Assembly: GCA_030789695.1 (NCBI GenBank)
Contig: CM061132.1
Location: forward strand, 149,056,597 to 149,120,596
Origin: Scilla litardierei
Taxonomy: Eukaryota > Streptophyta > Magnoliopsida > Asparagales > Asparagaceae
Direction: 5' to 3'
Length of the DNA stretch: 64,000 nucleotides
Shown here in pieces: positions 9,389 through 21,845 of this stretch (position 1 is the first letter of the stretch; each line of letters opens with the position of its first letter). The translations under genes were made by a program, and so were the position numbers. The notes under the pieces were generated by a model. That model ran no database searches. It was not told the origin of the DNA and saw only the letters and a program-made list of their open reading frames with translations.

Positions 9389-12300
9389 TGTAACGACCGG
9401 TTTTTATCATTACTATTATCCGTATTTCTTCCGTATATTTTTTTCGTATCCGTTGTTAGATGTTTTGCCCCCGTACCCGTATCCATTTCTATTTTTCATA
9501 CTTATTGTTAGTATAATAAATCCTTTAATAAGTATTTTCAAATATCATTGTATAATTAAGTTAACTTTTTCAAAATTCAAAATTCAAATTTCAAATTCAA
9601 ATTCAACTTTCAAATCTTTTTAAACTTTTAAATTTTCGAAGGAAAACTTTCCGATTAAAAACCCATTTAAACCTATTACCTAGCTCTAAATCCCCCTGAT
9701 TAAATCTCATTATTGGTATTTCAAAAACCTTCCTAATAAAACCTAATAACTAAGATTGATTAGCACTTATTTTCCCCCAATGAAACCCATTAATAAAAAT
9801 CCTATTAATGAGATTTCAAATTATTTCCCTACTTTAACTCTAGCCCTTTCTCTTGTGAACCTACCCAAGGCCGCACCCAATTTTCACACTCACACACACA
9901 ACACACATTTGAATGAGAGGCTACAAAAACAAAAACAAAACAGAAAACATTAGAAAACAACCTAAAGCTAAAAACCCCACTACCCCACTTCACGTGATGT
10001 CCTTGGTCTAACACTACATTTCTTTATAAAGGAACCTAGGTTTATTTTGCCTTACCTATAGCACAGCACCCTTCACCTTTAAATAATACAACCCTATTCT
10101 TTTATATAAAACCCTAGGTCTCTTTCATTTTCACCCTACCCTCTTCCCAACAGTAGCCGCCCCTACCCATTTCTTCACGCAACACAGCGCACGCGAGCAG
10201 GCAGCCTTCCCTCATCGCGAACCCAACCCTCCCTCGCAGCTCGTCCCCCCACGCACTAGCTTCTCGTGGCGCCTCCCTTCCGTCCAAGCGACGCCGCACG
10301 CGCCTCCATCCTCCCTGCATCACAACCGTCACCCTCAACCTCCAGATCCGGCGCCCTCTCCGACTTCCGCAACGCGCAGCAACCCCCTTCGTTCACCACA
10401 CCGTCGCTTCAACTTCGCCTTCCCATCGCCAGCGTCCCCAGCCCGACGTCCGAACCACCGACACCGAGTCCTCGCCTCGCCCAACGCTCTCCTTGCCGTC
10501 GCCGCCGCCGCATCGCTCGAACTACCGCAACCCGCTCGTCTCCGTCTTCCCGTCACTCCGCCTGAGATCCCAGCATCGGTAGGCGTCACCTCCGACCAGC
10601 GAACGCACGCCTACGCCCCGACGTCCGCCATTTCCCAGCTCCGAGCTTCCGACGTCCTCCTCGAGCTCACGCCGGCAAGCTCGTCTCCGGCATCCCCTCC
10701 TCCCACCACCTCAACGCCGACATCACCGTTGGAAGCTGCCACATGCGCCTTCAGAAGTCACCGATCACCCGCCATCATCGCCACCTGCAAGAAACAAAAC
10801 GCGAGAATGAAGAGGGAGTGACTGCATGAGTTTTTCACGCAAGTTATGATAAAATTTAGTGTATATTGTTAATAGTGTATTTTGGTAGCCTATACTTATG
10901 TAACTGCGTGAGTGGGTATGTTATATTCCAATAATATTATTTCATATCCATTATATAGCAAGTAACAGTACTAATATTTGGTAATGTTAGTTAAATATTT
11001 GAGTGGGTTTGCAATATACGTGATTAAACCTAAACTAATAATTGGTTTGATAATCTAATAATTTAAAATAATCTGTGTAGCATTCAAGCATTTTGGTTTT
11101 TATACATATTAATAGTTGTACCTTGTTAGCAGTTAGTATAATAATATTTTGTTCAGTTTTAGCTTAATATCGATAGCCGATTTCGCAGATAACGTACGAT
11201 CGCTTGGGCACCCTAATTGCGTCGTTTCAGGCAAGTATTTATCCCTTGCAAGTATACCGTTTTCTACAACTGTTTTCAAAGGCACAAGTTTTATCACCGG
11301 CAAGTATTTACCTTTTCTAGTATATTAAGTTTCTACAAGTTTCAAAAGCCCAAATATTTATCGCTCACCGCTTTTAACCATATTGCTCCGGTCTCGTGAC
11401 CGAAATTACCAAACAGCAAATAACAACTATTAAGTGCGTTGTTCGGGCTTAATGAATCTAGTGACATGGTTGGTTGCTTTATTTACTTTCATCACTTTTT
11501 GAAATAAAGTACTTAAAATGCTCGCATTATTTGTATACTTTTAAACTGCTAAATGTACGCACGTGATGAGATGTGAAGTTGGGCCCTTGGGGCAAATTTA
11601 CGGACTATTGTGCCTTTGGGCAATTACAGACTATTGGGCCTTCGGGCAATTACGGACATTGGGCCGTGGGCCATTTACGGAATGTTCGACATACGGCGAA
11701 CATTGAACTACGGATTGGCTTATGGACACTTTGGGTGGGATAGTCTAGTGTAGTAGAGGCTGGAAAGCTGGATTACTCTATTGGTGAACTTGACCGACAC
11801 CTGGCCGGGTCGGTGAGTAGAGAGACACGGGTAGCTCCCGTTGACTTGGGTGTAATGCTAGTCACCTCCCCCTCAGACACTGGGCTTGTCACTAGATAGG
11901 AGATTGATTGATGCACTTTGTACCTCTGCTGATGATATGGTGTAACCTGCTAAACTTATTGTCACGATCATTGATGTGCACACTACACTCGTCACGACTT
12001 TTGCTGTACACACCACACTTGTCATGCTGGTTACTTTACGCACTACACCTTGCCATGTTAGCACTACACTTTGCCATGTCTACTTTCCACACCACACATT
12101 GCATGCTCACTACTCTGTACACCACACCTTGCTACACTTGCATGTTTTATTACGCTACCTTACTTTTCTTGGTTGTGCACTGTGGTGTTTTCCTTGCCCT
12201 TAAAATCATTTGTAAACTATATTATTATCTTGCTGAGGGTCCTTTTATTACTAACATTTTTAAATCTTGACGAACGACCCTCGCTGACGTATATTTCCTT

Positions 12301-12709
12301 GTTTGTGAAATATACGTTAAGTTTTGAGCAGAGTTCACCGAAGAGTTCTTTTGGAGATTGAGCAGGAGGACCAAGAGAACCAGGAGCACGAGGCCCACTG
12401 CTGAGGACGGCATTCTTTCGCAGCGCTGCATCAAAAGTTTAATACTTGTTATTGTATTCTTTCAGGTGTATTTTAAATTCCATGTAACTGTTGTAATGGC
12501 CATGCTAGGCCTTAATTCTTTGTGTACATGTAATCTGGATGTCAAGTATAATGATGATATTCTGTATTGCTCTGAGATCACATGCAAGAACCTGTACTTC
12601 GAATGGTGTATCACTACAGACGCTTATTGGGCTCGAGTTTCACAGCTCCAGCCCAAGCGGACCCGCTCGCGCCCTCACTCCCAAGTATAATGGGAAGCGG
12701 GGCGTGACA
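9389..12709 (+). mobile_element. Solo LTR G (3.3 kb) inserted in element H
   Basis: It starts TGTAACGACCGG and ends GGGGCGTGACA. A perfect 5-bp target duplication, CATAC, is at 9384-9388 and 12710-12714. There is no primer site, gag or pol inside, so it is a solo LTR in plus orientation left by recombination. A GC-rich leader-like stretch (10130-10800) carries overlapping ORFs with no recognisable domain. 11590-11700 has repeated TTCGGGCAATTACGGAC-like units, and 11970-12140 has degenerate repeats of CACACCACACTTGTCATG. Confidence 0.85.
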
Positions 12710-12800
12710 CATACACACATGTATTCATAAAGCAAGATTGAGTCAATCGGGTATCGTACTTCCTGTCTGCTTTACACTGTTCACGAGGCGATAGCGCGGA

Positions 12801-12816
12801 GCTGCATGGGCCACCA
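12801..12816 (-). other. Primer binding site of element H
   Basis: The minus strand reads TGGTGGCCCATGCAGC, 2 bp inside the 5' LTR. The same TGGTGGCC(T/C)ATGCAG sequence follows the 5' LTR of element E (28971-28986), which supports a shared tRNA primer. I cannot say which tRNA. Confidence 0.55.
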
Positions 12817-12818
12817 CT

Positions 12819-15016
12819 TGTAACGTCCCGCTTCCTGGGTGCCGTCACAATTGAAACAGTCATGTGCAGGTCCTGCAAGTGCCAGTGAAGTCAATATGGA
12901 GCAGTGCAGAAAGAATGGAAATACTCACAGTAAAACAGGTAACGTAGTATTGAACAGGGAAAAGAGACAATAAAATCTACAGTACAGCTGAAATGTAAGT
13001 AGAACACTCACCTGCCGCTAACTCAAGTCTCAAAAGCCCTGCACTGGAAATCTGACGACTCATGATCAAGCACCTCTGTACGATCCTGTACGTTGAACCT
13101 AGTGGGCAACAGAAGTCGGACCGCGCTCAATAGAGTAGACAATATCAAAGCATACAACATGAAAAGGATGTACAAAAAGGAGATATGACAGCTACATATA
13201 TGATAGTACTGAACAAATAAGTAACATGGTATGACAATTAATTGTCCACAACTACTGTAAGACGGTACTCACTAAAGTGAACCAATCCTAGGCCGTGACT
13301 TATGAGGGAGAGTACGGTGCGCAAGATGAAGTTTAAACTGTGAAAGGGCTCTGGATGCCTCCGTCAGGTATAACAGATTCATGATAGGATTCGTGATCCC
13401 TCTAACGGGTAAACAGATGTATGAGTGCATACAGCCACCGAAGCTATACTGAAGCATGGTTCTAGTTGCTTTCGTACTCTCACAATCATAAATTTCCCCA
13501 AACCTGATGTGTCAAGCAGAAATAACCAAGTGACCACACAATTTAATATTAGTTAAACTTTGTATTCAAGAAAGTCCATTGCCATAAATGTAACAACCAA
13601 GTGACCACAATTTAATCACAATATTAAACATCATGGTACTAGAAAGCTCAAGAGATAATGAAATGACATTATAGTAAAGCTAGCTTGTGATAAAGCATGA
13701 ATCTTTCTTATAGCATAATATTCCAAACTGAACTAATATATATTAAAAGAAACAATCCACCAACTCATTCATACAATGAACCAAGAGACAAAGAAAACAA
13801 AAGAAAACTCGAAAGTCAAACTCACGAAGGCGCTAGAGGGTCTAGGCCAGAGGGATCAAATTTGATGTCTTCGCATCACGTAGTGGGGGTACCCGTGCCT
13901 ACGGCAAAGTCCACAGGATTTTTAGTAAGGAACTAGGGGTTAACGACCAAGGCAGCTGGGGAACGGGGCATATAACCCAAGTAGACCTCAACGACAACCC
14001 AAAATAGCGAACAAAACTCTCAGCCGAACCCAACCGACAGCAAGAAAAGGCCAGCCGCAACCACAATCAGCAAGGGACCCCAAACCGCAAGCAAGAGGGT
14101 AGCCACAACACCCTAATTTAACAAGCAAAGGACAACCCGCAAGCAACAACAATCCCACAACAGCGAGGAGACCAACCTGCAAGCAAGGGGAAGCCCCAAA
14201 CAGCAAGCAAAACTCACTGAACCCAAAACAACAAGGAGGGGAGCCACCGAACCCCAAAACCGCAAGCAAGAGGGTCAACCGAACCCTAAAACAGCCACAA
14301 ATAAGGACCCCGGGACCCCACATAAGCAGGCGAGGGAAATCCAACCCCACGAGATAATTGTAGGGAATCAAACCCTACCCTAATCACCCAAATCATCCTC
14401 TCCCACACAAAATGAAATCAAAATTAAAGTATAAGAGATAGAGTCTACCAAAATTACCGATTAAACCAAGAAATTTAAGAACTGAAGCCACCGCAACACA
14501 GAATCCGAAGAATCAGAAGAAAACAGCTTCGAAAATATCTAAAATAACTTACATAGCTTGTAGAGAATTGAAGAAGAGAGGAAGGAGGAACTTATAGAGG
14601 CCGCTGAGATTCCCAGAGAAGAACGTGATGTCAGTCAGCAAGCAAGTAAAGCCTCGGATAGGCCTTGCAGGCCATACAAGGTGAGAGGGGGGCATGTCGA
14701 GTAGCACATGGGGGGTCGCAGGCATCGTACGGACAAGAGAACGAAGGTAGGTGTCGTCGAACAGCTCAGCGTGGGCTTCCGTGTCGTCGTGAGAGTGATA
14801 GAGGGAGAAGAGGACCACATCGAAGCCCTTAGGGCTTTTCGTAATGAGGGACGAGAGGAGCGATCATTAAAACAAAGCCCAAGTTGGCTTCGGTTCGCCA
14901 GTGGGATCGAGTGAGAGGGGAATAAAAGCCCCCTTACAGGCTCGGGCTTTTGAGCGGACCGAATGAACAGAGAAAAAGAAGAAAATGAAGGGGAGATTAA
15001 ACAATGGGTCGTTACA
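12819..15016 (-). repeat. 5' LTR of element H
   Basis: On the minus strand it begins TGTAACGACCC and ends GGGACGTTACA, 2198 bp. It aligns along its length to 5976-8115 with many substitutions and small indels, so the insertion is not recent. Confidence 0.85.
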
Positions 15017-15021
15017 CCAAT

Positions 15022-15364
15022 GGTCAGAAAAACAAGTCCAGAAAATAGCTCAGCCAGCAGTCAGATGTCTGGAGAATGTTCTCCAGACGTCTGGACCCTA
15101 CCATGTGTCTGGATGAAGTGCTTCAGACGTCTGGTTCCCAACCAGACGCCTGAGCCAGGCTACATCTAAACTTCAAAGAGTTGTAAGAAGTTACCATAAT
15201 GCCACATGCGTCTGATGTTGTCCAGCCAGCCGCCTAACTGCCCTATGTCAGATACAACGGATACGTCTGAAGACTGTGCTACTTGTCCAGACGTCTAACG
15301 AATGGACATGTGTGATCCTGATCAGACAGCCCAGATCCTGGAATTTGCAACAAAAATTTTAACA
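15022..15364 (-). repeat. Copia 5' LTR, U3 part, with GACGTC palindromes
   Basis: This is the continuation of the copia LTR after element H. On the minus strand it starts TGTTAAAATTTTTGTTGC, a typical copia LTR start. It holds a cluster of near-palindromes of the form CCAGACGTCTGG (around 15066-15094, 15123-15134, 15288-15300 and degenerate copies), upstream of the TATA box at 5911. Confidence 0.65.
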
Positions 15365-15466
15365 GTTTATATGTTGGGTTGGTTGCTGTTAGGATAGGCT
15401 TGTTAGTGTTCATGTTAAGATTGCAGCAAACCCCCCTCTGTGCTGGTAGACTGTAGCCTATTTTAG

Positions 15467-16373
15467 CAAGGTTTGAGGTCTCAGTATCGGTATCGGTCTC
15501 CTGTTTTGGCGGTTTCGGAAGTGAGTTTCGTTTCGTCCGTATCGGTAGCTTTAAATACTTAAAACCTATCAAATACTTAGAAAAACTAAAGTATTAATCA
15601 TTAAATATCAAATACTTGTCAAATTTGTATTACTAATATGTATTTATAAATTTGTGTACATATATTTATTTACAAGTTTACCATTACACAACAAACAAGC
15701 CAGTTGCTTTGCGCATCCACCGTTTACTCTGCGCACCACCGTTTTACTCTGTGCACATACAACTTATTTATAAGTTTGCCATACATGAGAGTTGTTGTGC
15801 GCACCACCGTTTTACTCTTAACACCACAGTTTTATTCTATGCATATACAACTTATTTATAAGTTTGCCATAAATTAAAATTGCTTTGCGAACCACCATTT
15901 TGCTTTACACACATACCACTCATTTACAAGTTAGCCAATTCAAAATATCTAACCTCCAGAGCAATCATCCACATCTCGTTCCTCTCTCCAAACAAAGTTT
16001 GTGACGACGGCGGTCCATGATTCCAAAGGCGGTGGGAGAGTGGTGAGCTGGCGACGGGAGGGCGGCGACGGGCGGCCAGCCAGGTAAGTATATCTCTTCT
16101 CCGGCTTCTTCTGCATTTTCTTCTTTTTTTGAATTTATTTTTGAATGATCTGAACCCCTCTTTCTTCTTCTTCTTCCTCTTCCTTTTCTTCTACTTTTTT
16201 TTCTCTTCTTCTTCTTCTTCTTTGCTGAAGCGCGTCGGTATCGGCCGAAACCAGCCAGTTTCGGTCGGTACCGGCAGTAACTGGCCGGTTTCGGCCGATA
16301 CCGAAAAACAGAGGGGTGTTTCGGTTCGGTCCCCTCCGAGACCGATCCGAAACGGTCGAAACCTCAATCCATG
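15467..16373. mobile_element. hAT-like non-autonomous element 1 (907 bp)
   Basis: The left end is CAAGGTTTGAGGTCTCAG. The right end, read inward on the minus strand, is CATGGATTGAGGTTTCG. Flanks carry the perfect 8-bp duplication TATTTTAG (15459-15466 and 16374-16381). Subterminal sequences are full of TCGGTATCGG/CCGATACCGA motifs. The middle (15650-15920) repeats TTTACAAGTTTGCCA-like and GCGCACCACCGTTTTACTCT units. No transposase is encoded. It is shared as a family with 1931, 17640 and 21846. Confidence 0.85.
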
Positions 16374-16381
16374 TATTTTAG

Positions 16382-18680
16382 TTGTCGAAACGTGAATCTG
16401 ATCCCGTGAAATTTATGATTTTTTGCAAATATTTAATTTTCAGTTTTAGGAATTAATTTTCAGATTTATGTTTGATCTGTTAGCATAGAAAATTGAATTT
16501 ATATTAGATCGGATCTTTGACTGAAAATTCATGAGAACTTACTCTGAATAAGAATATATCTTTGATATCAGCACTTGCATCAATTGTGTAATTACGTAGC
16601 AAGCATTGAATAACTAGAGCTGTTAAACTATATCACTTAATTACATAATTAAAGGGTTGTGCATCTAATGATACTAGAACAATTTGACTTGTGACTTAAT
16701 ATTGGGAATTGACAAATGACTCATGTAACTGTTGAAAACTTGAACGGAAATAGTGAATGAATACACGTGACCCCTAACTACGTAATTTAAGATGACATGA
16801 ATATAGACACTCTGAGAATTATTTTCATAATTCTGTGGTATGCTGAGTAATCTCCACTACAATTGATACAATTTTGATTACATTCCTGACACACCAATTG
16901 TATGACATGAAACCATAAAAACCAATACAATTGTTGTTACTGTCCATAAATACCACGCTTGTCACAAAACCAAAAAACTAAATGTCATTACAATTTAGAC
17001 TCCTAGGATTTTGGAGTAACTCATTTTAGAGAGAGTATGAGAACGATTGAAGCCATGCTTCCAAACCGTATATGGTTCGATCTTCTCATGATTCTGTTTA
17101 CCCGACGAGTCTTTCATGTATCTGTTTGGACCGTTAGAGGGATCCAAAGTCCCTTCCCGTTTTTGTTTTAGACTTGACCAAGGTGAGGGCGCTCATGGTA
17201 CAAGGTAGACTTCGGGTTACATATTGTACTCTCTAGTATGAGCCACTGCCTAAAATTGGTATAACTTTATATTCACATGACATAAAAATATTTACAATAC
17301 AATAATAAATTACAAACTCATAATATGCATTTTTGTAGTTTGTTACAATATAACTCTCAAATAAACTTTGAATCACATGTTCACCTTGCATTTCTCTTGG
17401 CACTTATTAATTCACATGTTTTACGTTGCTTATTATTTTTTGACTATTTTTATGTAATATTTGGATTAGATGTAATCTATTCTAAGCTGAATGTGCACTT
17501 TGTTTGTTTTCGTTAGGTGTTGAGCAGGAGCACAAGGAGATTTTGGTGTAGGAAGATTAGTACCAGAGTTCTGAGACGATCTATTTATACGAGTAAGTTT
17601 TATACTTGGTGCATTACTGCTATATCATATTCTATTTTCCATAGTTTAAGGTTTCAGCCAATACCACCCGGTATTAGCCATTTCGTATCGGTCTCGGAGG
17701 CAAACGAGACCGATACGCATAGGAAAACGCGAACGCCTAGGGTTTCCGCCAGTTTCTGGCCAAACCCCTAGGGTATCGGCCAGAAAGGGAGGTTGAATAA
17801 AGAAAAAGAGAGCAAAACCCTAGCTTCAGTCATGAAATCGAGCTCAAACGCAAAAAAACACGGATGCATGCCAAAAATGAAAATGAAAAAAATAGCTTAA
17901 GTTAAAAAAGAGGAAAAAATTGAAATCGAAAATAGTTGAATCCAAAAAGATGAAAAAAACTTACAAATTTCACTACAAATCGGTTGTCAGTGTCGTCGAA
18001 GAGCCTTCGGAGAGCCTTTGGCATCTTCGTCTTCATCAAAGATGCACAGTCAAAGAGCTTCTGCCAGCAAAAATCTCGAACGATCGACGAAGGATCGGTG
18101 GCATTTGATTTAATAAGCTAAGTGCAGCTGGCCAAATTACACATTTACTACAAATTTAAAATTTATTAACAAGTTTTCCATTCTCATTTATTTGCATTGC
18201 ACGCTGAGTGCGGCTGAACAACTACCCTTCTCCCATGCATTCACAAGTTTGCCATCACTTATTTATTTTTCAGTATCAAAAAATGCCCAGATTTCATTTA
18301 CAAGTGCAACTAAACAACTCACACATCATCTATCTTTTTTGATTTTACTCAATAGAAATGATTTAAAAATATTAAAATACAAAAGTTGTTTACCATTTAC
18401 TCAAAAATAATTCACTCTTGCAGAGAAACAACCAATACAAAAATTGAGAGTATTTGATAGTATTTGAAATGGTTTAAGCATTTGAAACTACAGATACTGA
18501 CAAAACGAAACTTACATCTGAACCCATCAAAATGGGCGAAACCAATATCAGAACCTGAATTTTTGGAAGAGTAATACCGAGACTAAAACCGCAACCTAAA
18601 GCCTTGCTATTTTCACTCGTAAATAACAGGACCTGTAATACTATGAAAATAATGACGACACTCGAAAGTGGGGCGTGATA
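16382..18680 (+). repeat. Old long-LTR remnant (J) carrying hAT-like element 3
   Basis: Around 17040-17230 it shares ACCGTTAGAGGGATC and TGTTTACCCG motifs with the element H LTR (reverse of 13380-13420). Around 17510-17560 a GTGTTGAGCAGGAGCACAAG-like stretch matches the GATTGAGCAGGAGGACCAAG part of solo LTR G (12356). It ends AAGTGGGGCGTGATA near 18678, a mutated GGGGCGTGACA. I infer an old long LTR in plus orientation. Its left limit is unclear. Confidence 0.5.
17640..18606. mobile_element. hAT-like non-autonomous element 3 (967 bp)
   Basis: Its ends are CATAGTTTAAGGTTTCAG and, inward on the minus strand, CAAGGCTTTAGGTTGCGG. It has a perfect 8-bp duplication CTATTTTC at 17632-17639 and 18607-18614. 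Subterminal CGGTATCGG/CCGATAC motifs and an interior with CACAAGTTTGCCAT-like units match elements 1 and 2. It has no coding capacity. Confidence 0.85.
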
Positions 18681-19802
18681 GACGGTGAAGCGGCAATGCC
18701 TGCCAGTAAGCAGTGGTTTTTCTTTTTCTCCGAAGATTGGTAGGCCCCGAAACAATTTTATGGAAAACTTGGCCATCTCTTCTCATGTCTTGGATGCTAC
18801 AGATTTTTGTGAATTTTTTGGTCTTAACCCCGTCACTGTGATGATGATGTTCTAAGCATACGATTCCTTATGATTCTTGACGATTTTGATATTTTTAGAT
18901 GATGATGTTGTATAGTGTGACTTTTAGGGGCCATGTTTTAGCCATGGGCTTGCATGGCTGGTTCTTTTGGCCATGGGTTATGTGGCTGTTTTTCTGGCAG
19001 TGGATTTTGCTCGATCAGTTCCTTGGTTATGCTCTACCCTGACCTGCTCCTGCCTTCTTGGCTTGGCTGTGTGAGCATGGTTAGGCCATGCGGCTATTTC
19101 CTTGGGCCTCTGGTCGGGCCGTGGGTTTGTGTAGCCGTCCTCTTTGGGCTTGTGGGCTTTTGTGGCTGCCTTTTTGGGTCGTGATTTGTGTGGATTGCCC
19201 TTTTAAGACATGGGCTTGTGTAGTTGACCCACGGGCTTTTGTAAGCCTAAAATTGATCCATGGGCTTTATATAGGCTCTATCATGATTGCTATTCAAGAT
19301 TGTATAAATGGGGGAAGACAACTTGCTTTCTATGATGGCTTTATTGTGAAGAAAACAAAACAATTAAACCTTGACATGAAAAGTAATGAAAATAATTGTG
19401 GGATATGCATATGAGTACATAAATGATTGTTTAAATAGAAACGATTAATATTTTATAGTCTAATCTTGAGCCATGCTAAAATTTCATAACTACAACCGAA
19501 GTAATGGGTTCTTTCATTTGGATATGGCTTTATTACTAGATTGTTACAAAGGTTATGATCAATCTGCTTGATAGCATGTGCATGATTCTTGATTACATAG
19601 ACCAATATCATGATATGTGCTTTTGGGTCATACATAAAGACTCTCCCCTGATGTAGGTATGTACAATGCTAAATACCACAAGTAACAACCTTTAATACAC
19701 TAATAATTGAGATGTTGGAATACCTACATCATATACCTTCATGACTCTTAATATATAACCATACATGTGACACTGTTCTGGATATTGCCTCAGATATATA
19801 TA

Positions 19803-20430
19803 CACTAGTTATAACCCGTGCGCACGGACACGGTTCATTTAAGATTTTCTCCGCGAAATATTTGTTCCCTAAAAAATTATTACAATTTAAAAGGACAACA
19901 AATTAGCGTACATATATTTATCGGCACGGGCGCCTTCGACACAGAACAATAAATTTGACACAGACACCTTAGACACGGAATAACAAATTCGGTGCAAGCG
20001 ACTTCGGCGCGGAACAACAAATTCGGCGCGGGCGCCTTCGACGCGGAAAAACAAATTATCGTAGAACAACAAATTCGGTGCGGGTGCCTTCGGCGTGAAA
20101 CAACAAATTAGCGTAAAAACCTCGTACCTGCGGGCACGGTTCAAATTTGTGTTCCTCAAAAACCCGTGCCGGTGGGTACGGTTCAAATTTTTGTTCCCCA
20201 AAAATTTAGCGGAACAAATCTGTGCCCGCGAAATCTTTGTTCCCCAAAAAATATTAAAATTTTAAAAACAAAATTAGCGGCACGGGCGCCTTCGGCACGG
20301 AACAACAAATTCGACGCTGGCGCTTTCGGCGCGAAACAACAAATTCGACGTGGACGCCTTTGACGCGGGACAACAAATTAGCATAAAAAACTTCGGCGCG
20401 GGTGCCTTCTGCGCGGGAAATTATTCTCAT
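19803..20430. repeat. GC-rich minisatellite with CCCGTGCGCACGG head, possibly Helitron-derived
   Basis: About fifteen degenerate units of roughly 33 bp are built on GCGGAACAACAAATTCG and GGCGCGGGCGCCTTCG. The left side begins ATACACTAGTTATAACCCGTG followed by CGCACGG. CTAGT plus CCCGTGC...GCACGG near the end is common in plant Helitrons, but no CTRR end with hairpin was found, so the class is uncertain. Confidence 0.45.
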
Positions 20431-20960
20431 CTTGTTGTCACATGCGTCAAAGAGACGGTAGGCCCCGTGTTGATGGAGAGATCATTCGATCTGCACAATA
20501 TTCAATCTGCAGCATTAAGTGCAAGTTAAAGTTTTTTTCCCAAATGCATTAATTGCACTCTACTATTCCCCAGAAACTTTCATTTACCAAAAAATTTCCT
20601 TTCCCCATAAACTTTCATTTTCCAAGAAATGTTTTTCCCTCCAAAACTTTGCACAGAATCTCATCTCAACCATTCATTCCTCAAGATTAAATCCAAGACG
20701 TCTTTCTATCAACCCATTTGTCCTAGTCAGCTTGTCCTAATCAGCCCTAGAATTCAAAAAAGGTTGTCAAATGTATAATAGATAATGTGCTTGATACTAT
20801 TTCATACTTGATATACCACTGTACCTAGACTGTACCTAGACTGTACCTGACACCAGACACAGATATTCACATACTTCACATTAACTATTTAGGCTTGCAT
20901 TAAGCACTGGGATGGATAACTCGTCATTATCATGCCATACATTTCATATTTATATGTTTT

Positions 20961-21121
20961 CATATGATAATACTCATGTTGCTGTATTTAGCTTATATGA
21001 TATTACCATGGTGTTGTGTTTAGCTTACATGATATTATTTCTATTGTTGTAGTTAGCTTACATGATATTACTCATGTTGATGTAGTTAGCTTATATGATA
21101 TTACTCATGCTACTATGTTTT
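20961..21121. repeat. 33-bp tandem repeat, about 5 copies
   Basis: The units follow the pattern CATGATATTACTCATGTTG then ATGTAGTTAGCTTA. They start near 20961, 20995, 21028, 21061 and 21094. Confidence 0.75.
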
Positions 21122-21589
21122 TTTGTAATTATGCTTATTTTATACGGATCTTACATGTTCTTCTGATAGTTTTCAGGACCTACTCTAACATATGCTTTTG
21201 TTGATGTAGGGAACATAATTAAAGGATTAGTAGCCCATGGATAGTGATGCGCAGTTTATGTACACATGTCTTGAGTTTATTTTTATATTATGATGATGTA
21301 TTAAATATTTTGTAATGCCGATGGCCTAAATTGCATGTTTTAGTTCCCAGTACTGGACCTATTACTATGTAAAAACTTTTTGCTTTTGAATGTCTTAATA
21401 TGTTATGCTTGTCCATATCGTTCTCTGGTGACTCATAAGACATGTTTATTTTTACGCTTAATGTATATTGACCTCAAGGGAAAAAAGTGAAAATTTTCCT
21501 TGGGATCAATATGCATTGTGGCGTGTCTTGCCCCAGTTCCCCGGGAACTGGGGCGTAACAAAACATTCTAGATGAGATTTGTTTTGTAT

Positions 21590-21845
21590 TTGCACATCCT
21601 ATAAAACTACATTGTGACAATCAAGCCAATATTGACATTGCACAAGATCTGTGTTTCATGAGCTAACGAACCATGTTGAAGTGAATCGCCCTTTAGTTGA
21701 TCAGTCTTTTGGTTAATGAGAATCTGATGAAGGTACTATCACTCCAAGATATGTGTCTTCCACTAATTAGTTGATAAATATAGTGACCAAGACACTTATA
21801 CGATATGCTCTAACTTACGAGGGAGTGCTAAACAATATATACAAG
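21590..21845 (+). pseudogene. Copia RNase H C-terminus, fragment
   Basis: The plus-strand translation reads KLHCDNQANIDIAQD, then after a +1 shift TNHVEVNRPLV, then DEGTITPRYVSSTN and IVTKTLIRYALTYEGVL. This is the end of copia pol (family: LYCDNKAAIxIAxNP, RTKHVEVDRHFI, YVxxxxQLADxxTKxL). RNase H degrades the RNA strand during reverse transcription. Stops and shifts break it. It is interrupted by hAT-like element 2 and then by element E. Confidence 0.75.

Larger units (their letters stand above)
5976..15016 (-). mobile_element. Element H: gag-only retrotransposon with long LTRs (TR-GAG-like)
   Basis: Two long LTRs (5976-8115 and 12819-15016) are flanked by a perfect target duplication CCAAT (5971-5975 and 15017-15021). 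Minus orientation is shown by the primer-site-like TGGTGGCCCATGCAGC next to the right LTR and the purine tract next to the left LTR. After subtracting the nested solo LTR G, the interior is only about 1.4 kb and carries a gag remnant but no protease, RT or integrase. Elements with long LTRs and gag alone are known in plants as TR-GAGs. H interrupts the copia LTR. Confidence 0.85.
18780..21560 (+). repeat. Long-LTR-like remnant (K), non-coding
   Basis: The right end reads GGAACTGGGGCGTAACA, the typical 3' end of the TGTAACG-type LTRs here. 18930-19270 has repeated CCATGGGCTTGTGTAG-like units. I could not find a clear TG start or a target duplication. The minisatellite at 19803-20430 and the 33-bp tandem array at 20961 lie inside. 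I see no gene. Confidence 0.4.

Noticed and set aside
10114..10589. Overlapping ORFs in a GC-rich stretch, possible gene
   Set aside because: They lie inside solo LTR G, are open on both strands because of composition, and lack any motif.
12811..15021. R2 LTR of element H as a solo LTR with duplication CCACT/CCAAT
   Set aside because: The outer flanks of the two-LTR structure match perfectly (CCAAT at 5971 and 15017), and the left neighbour of R2 is a primer site, so it is the 5' LTR of H.
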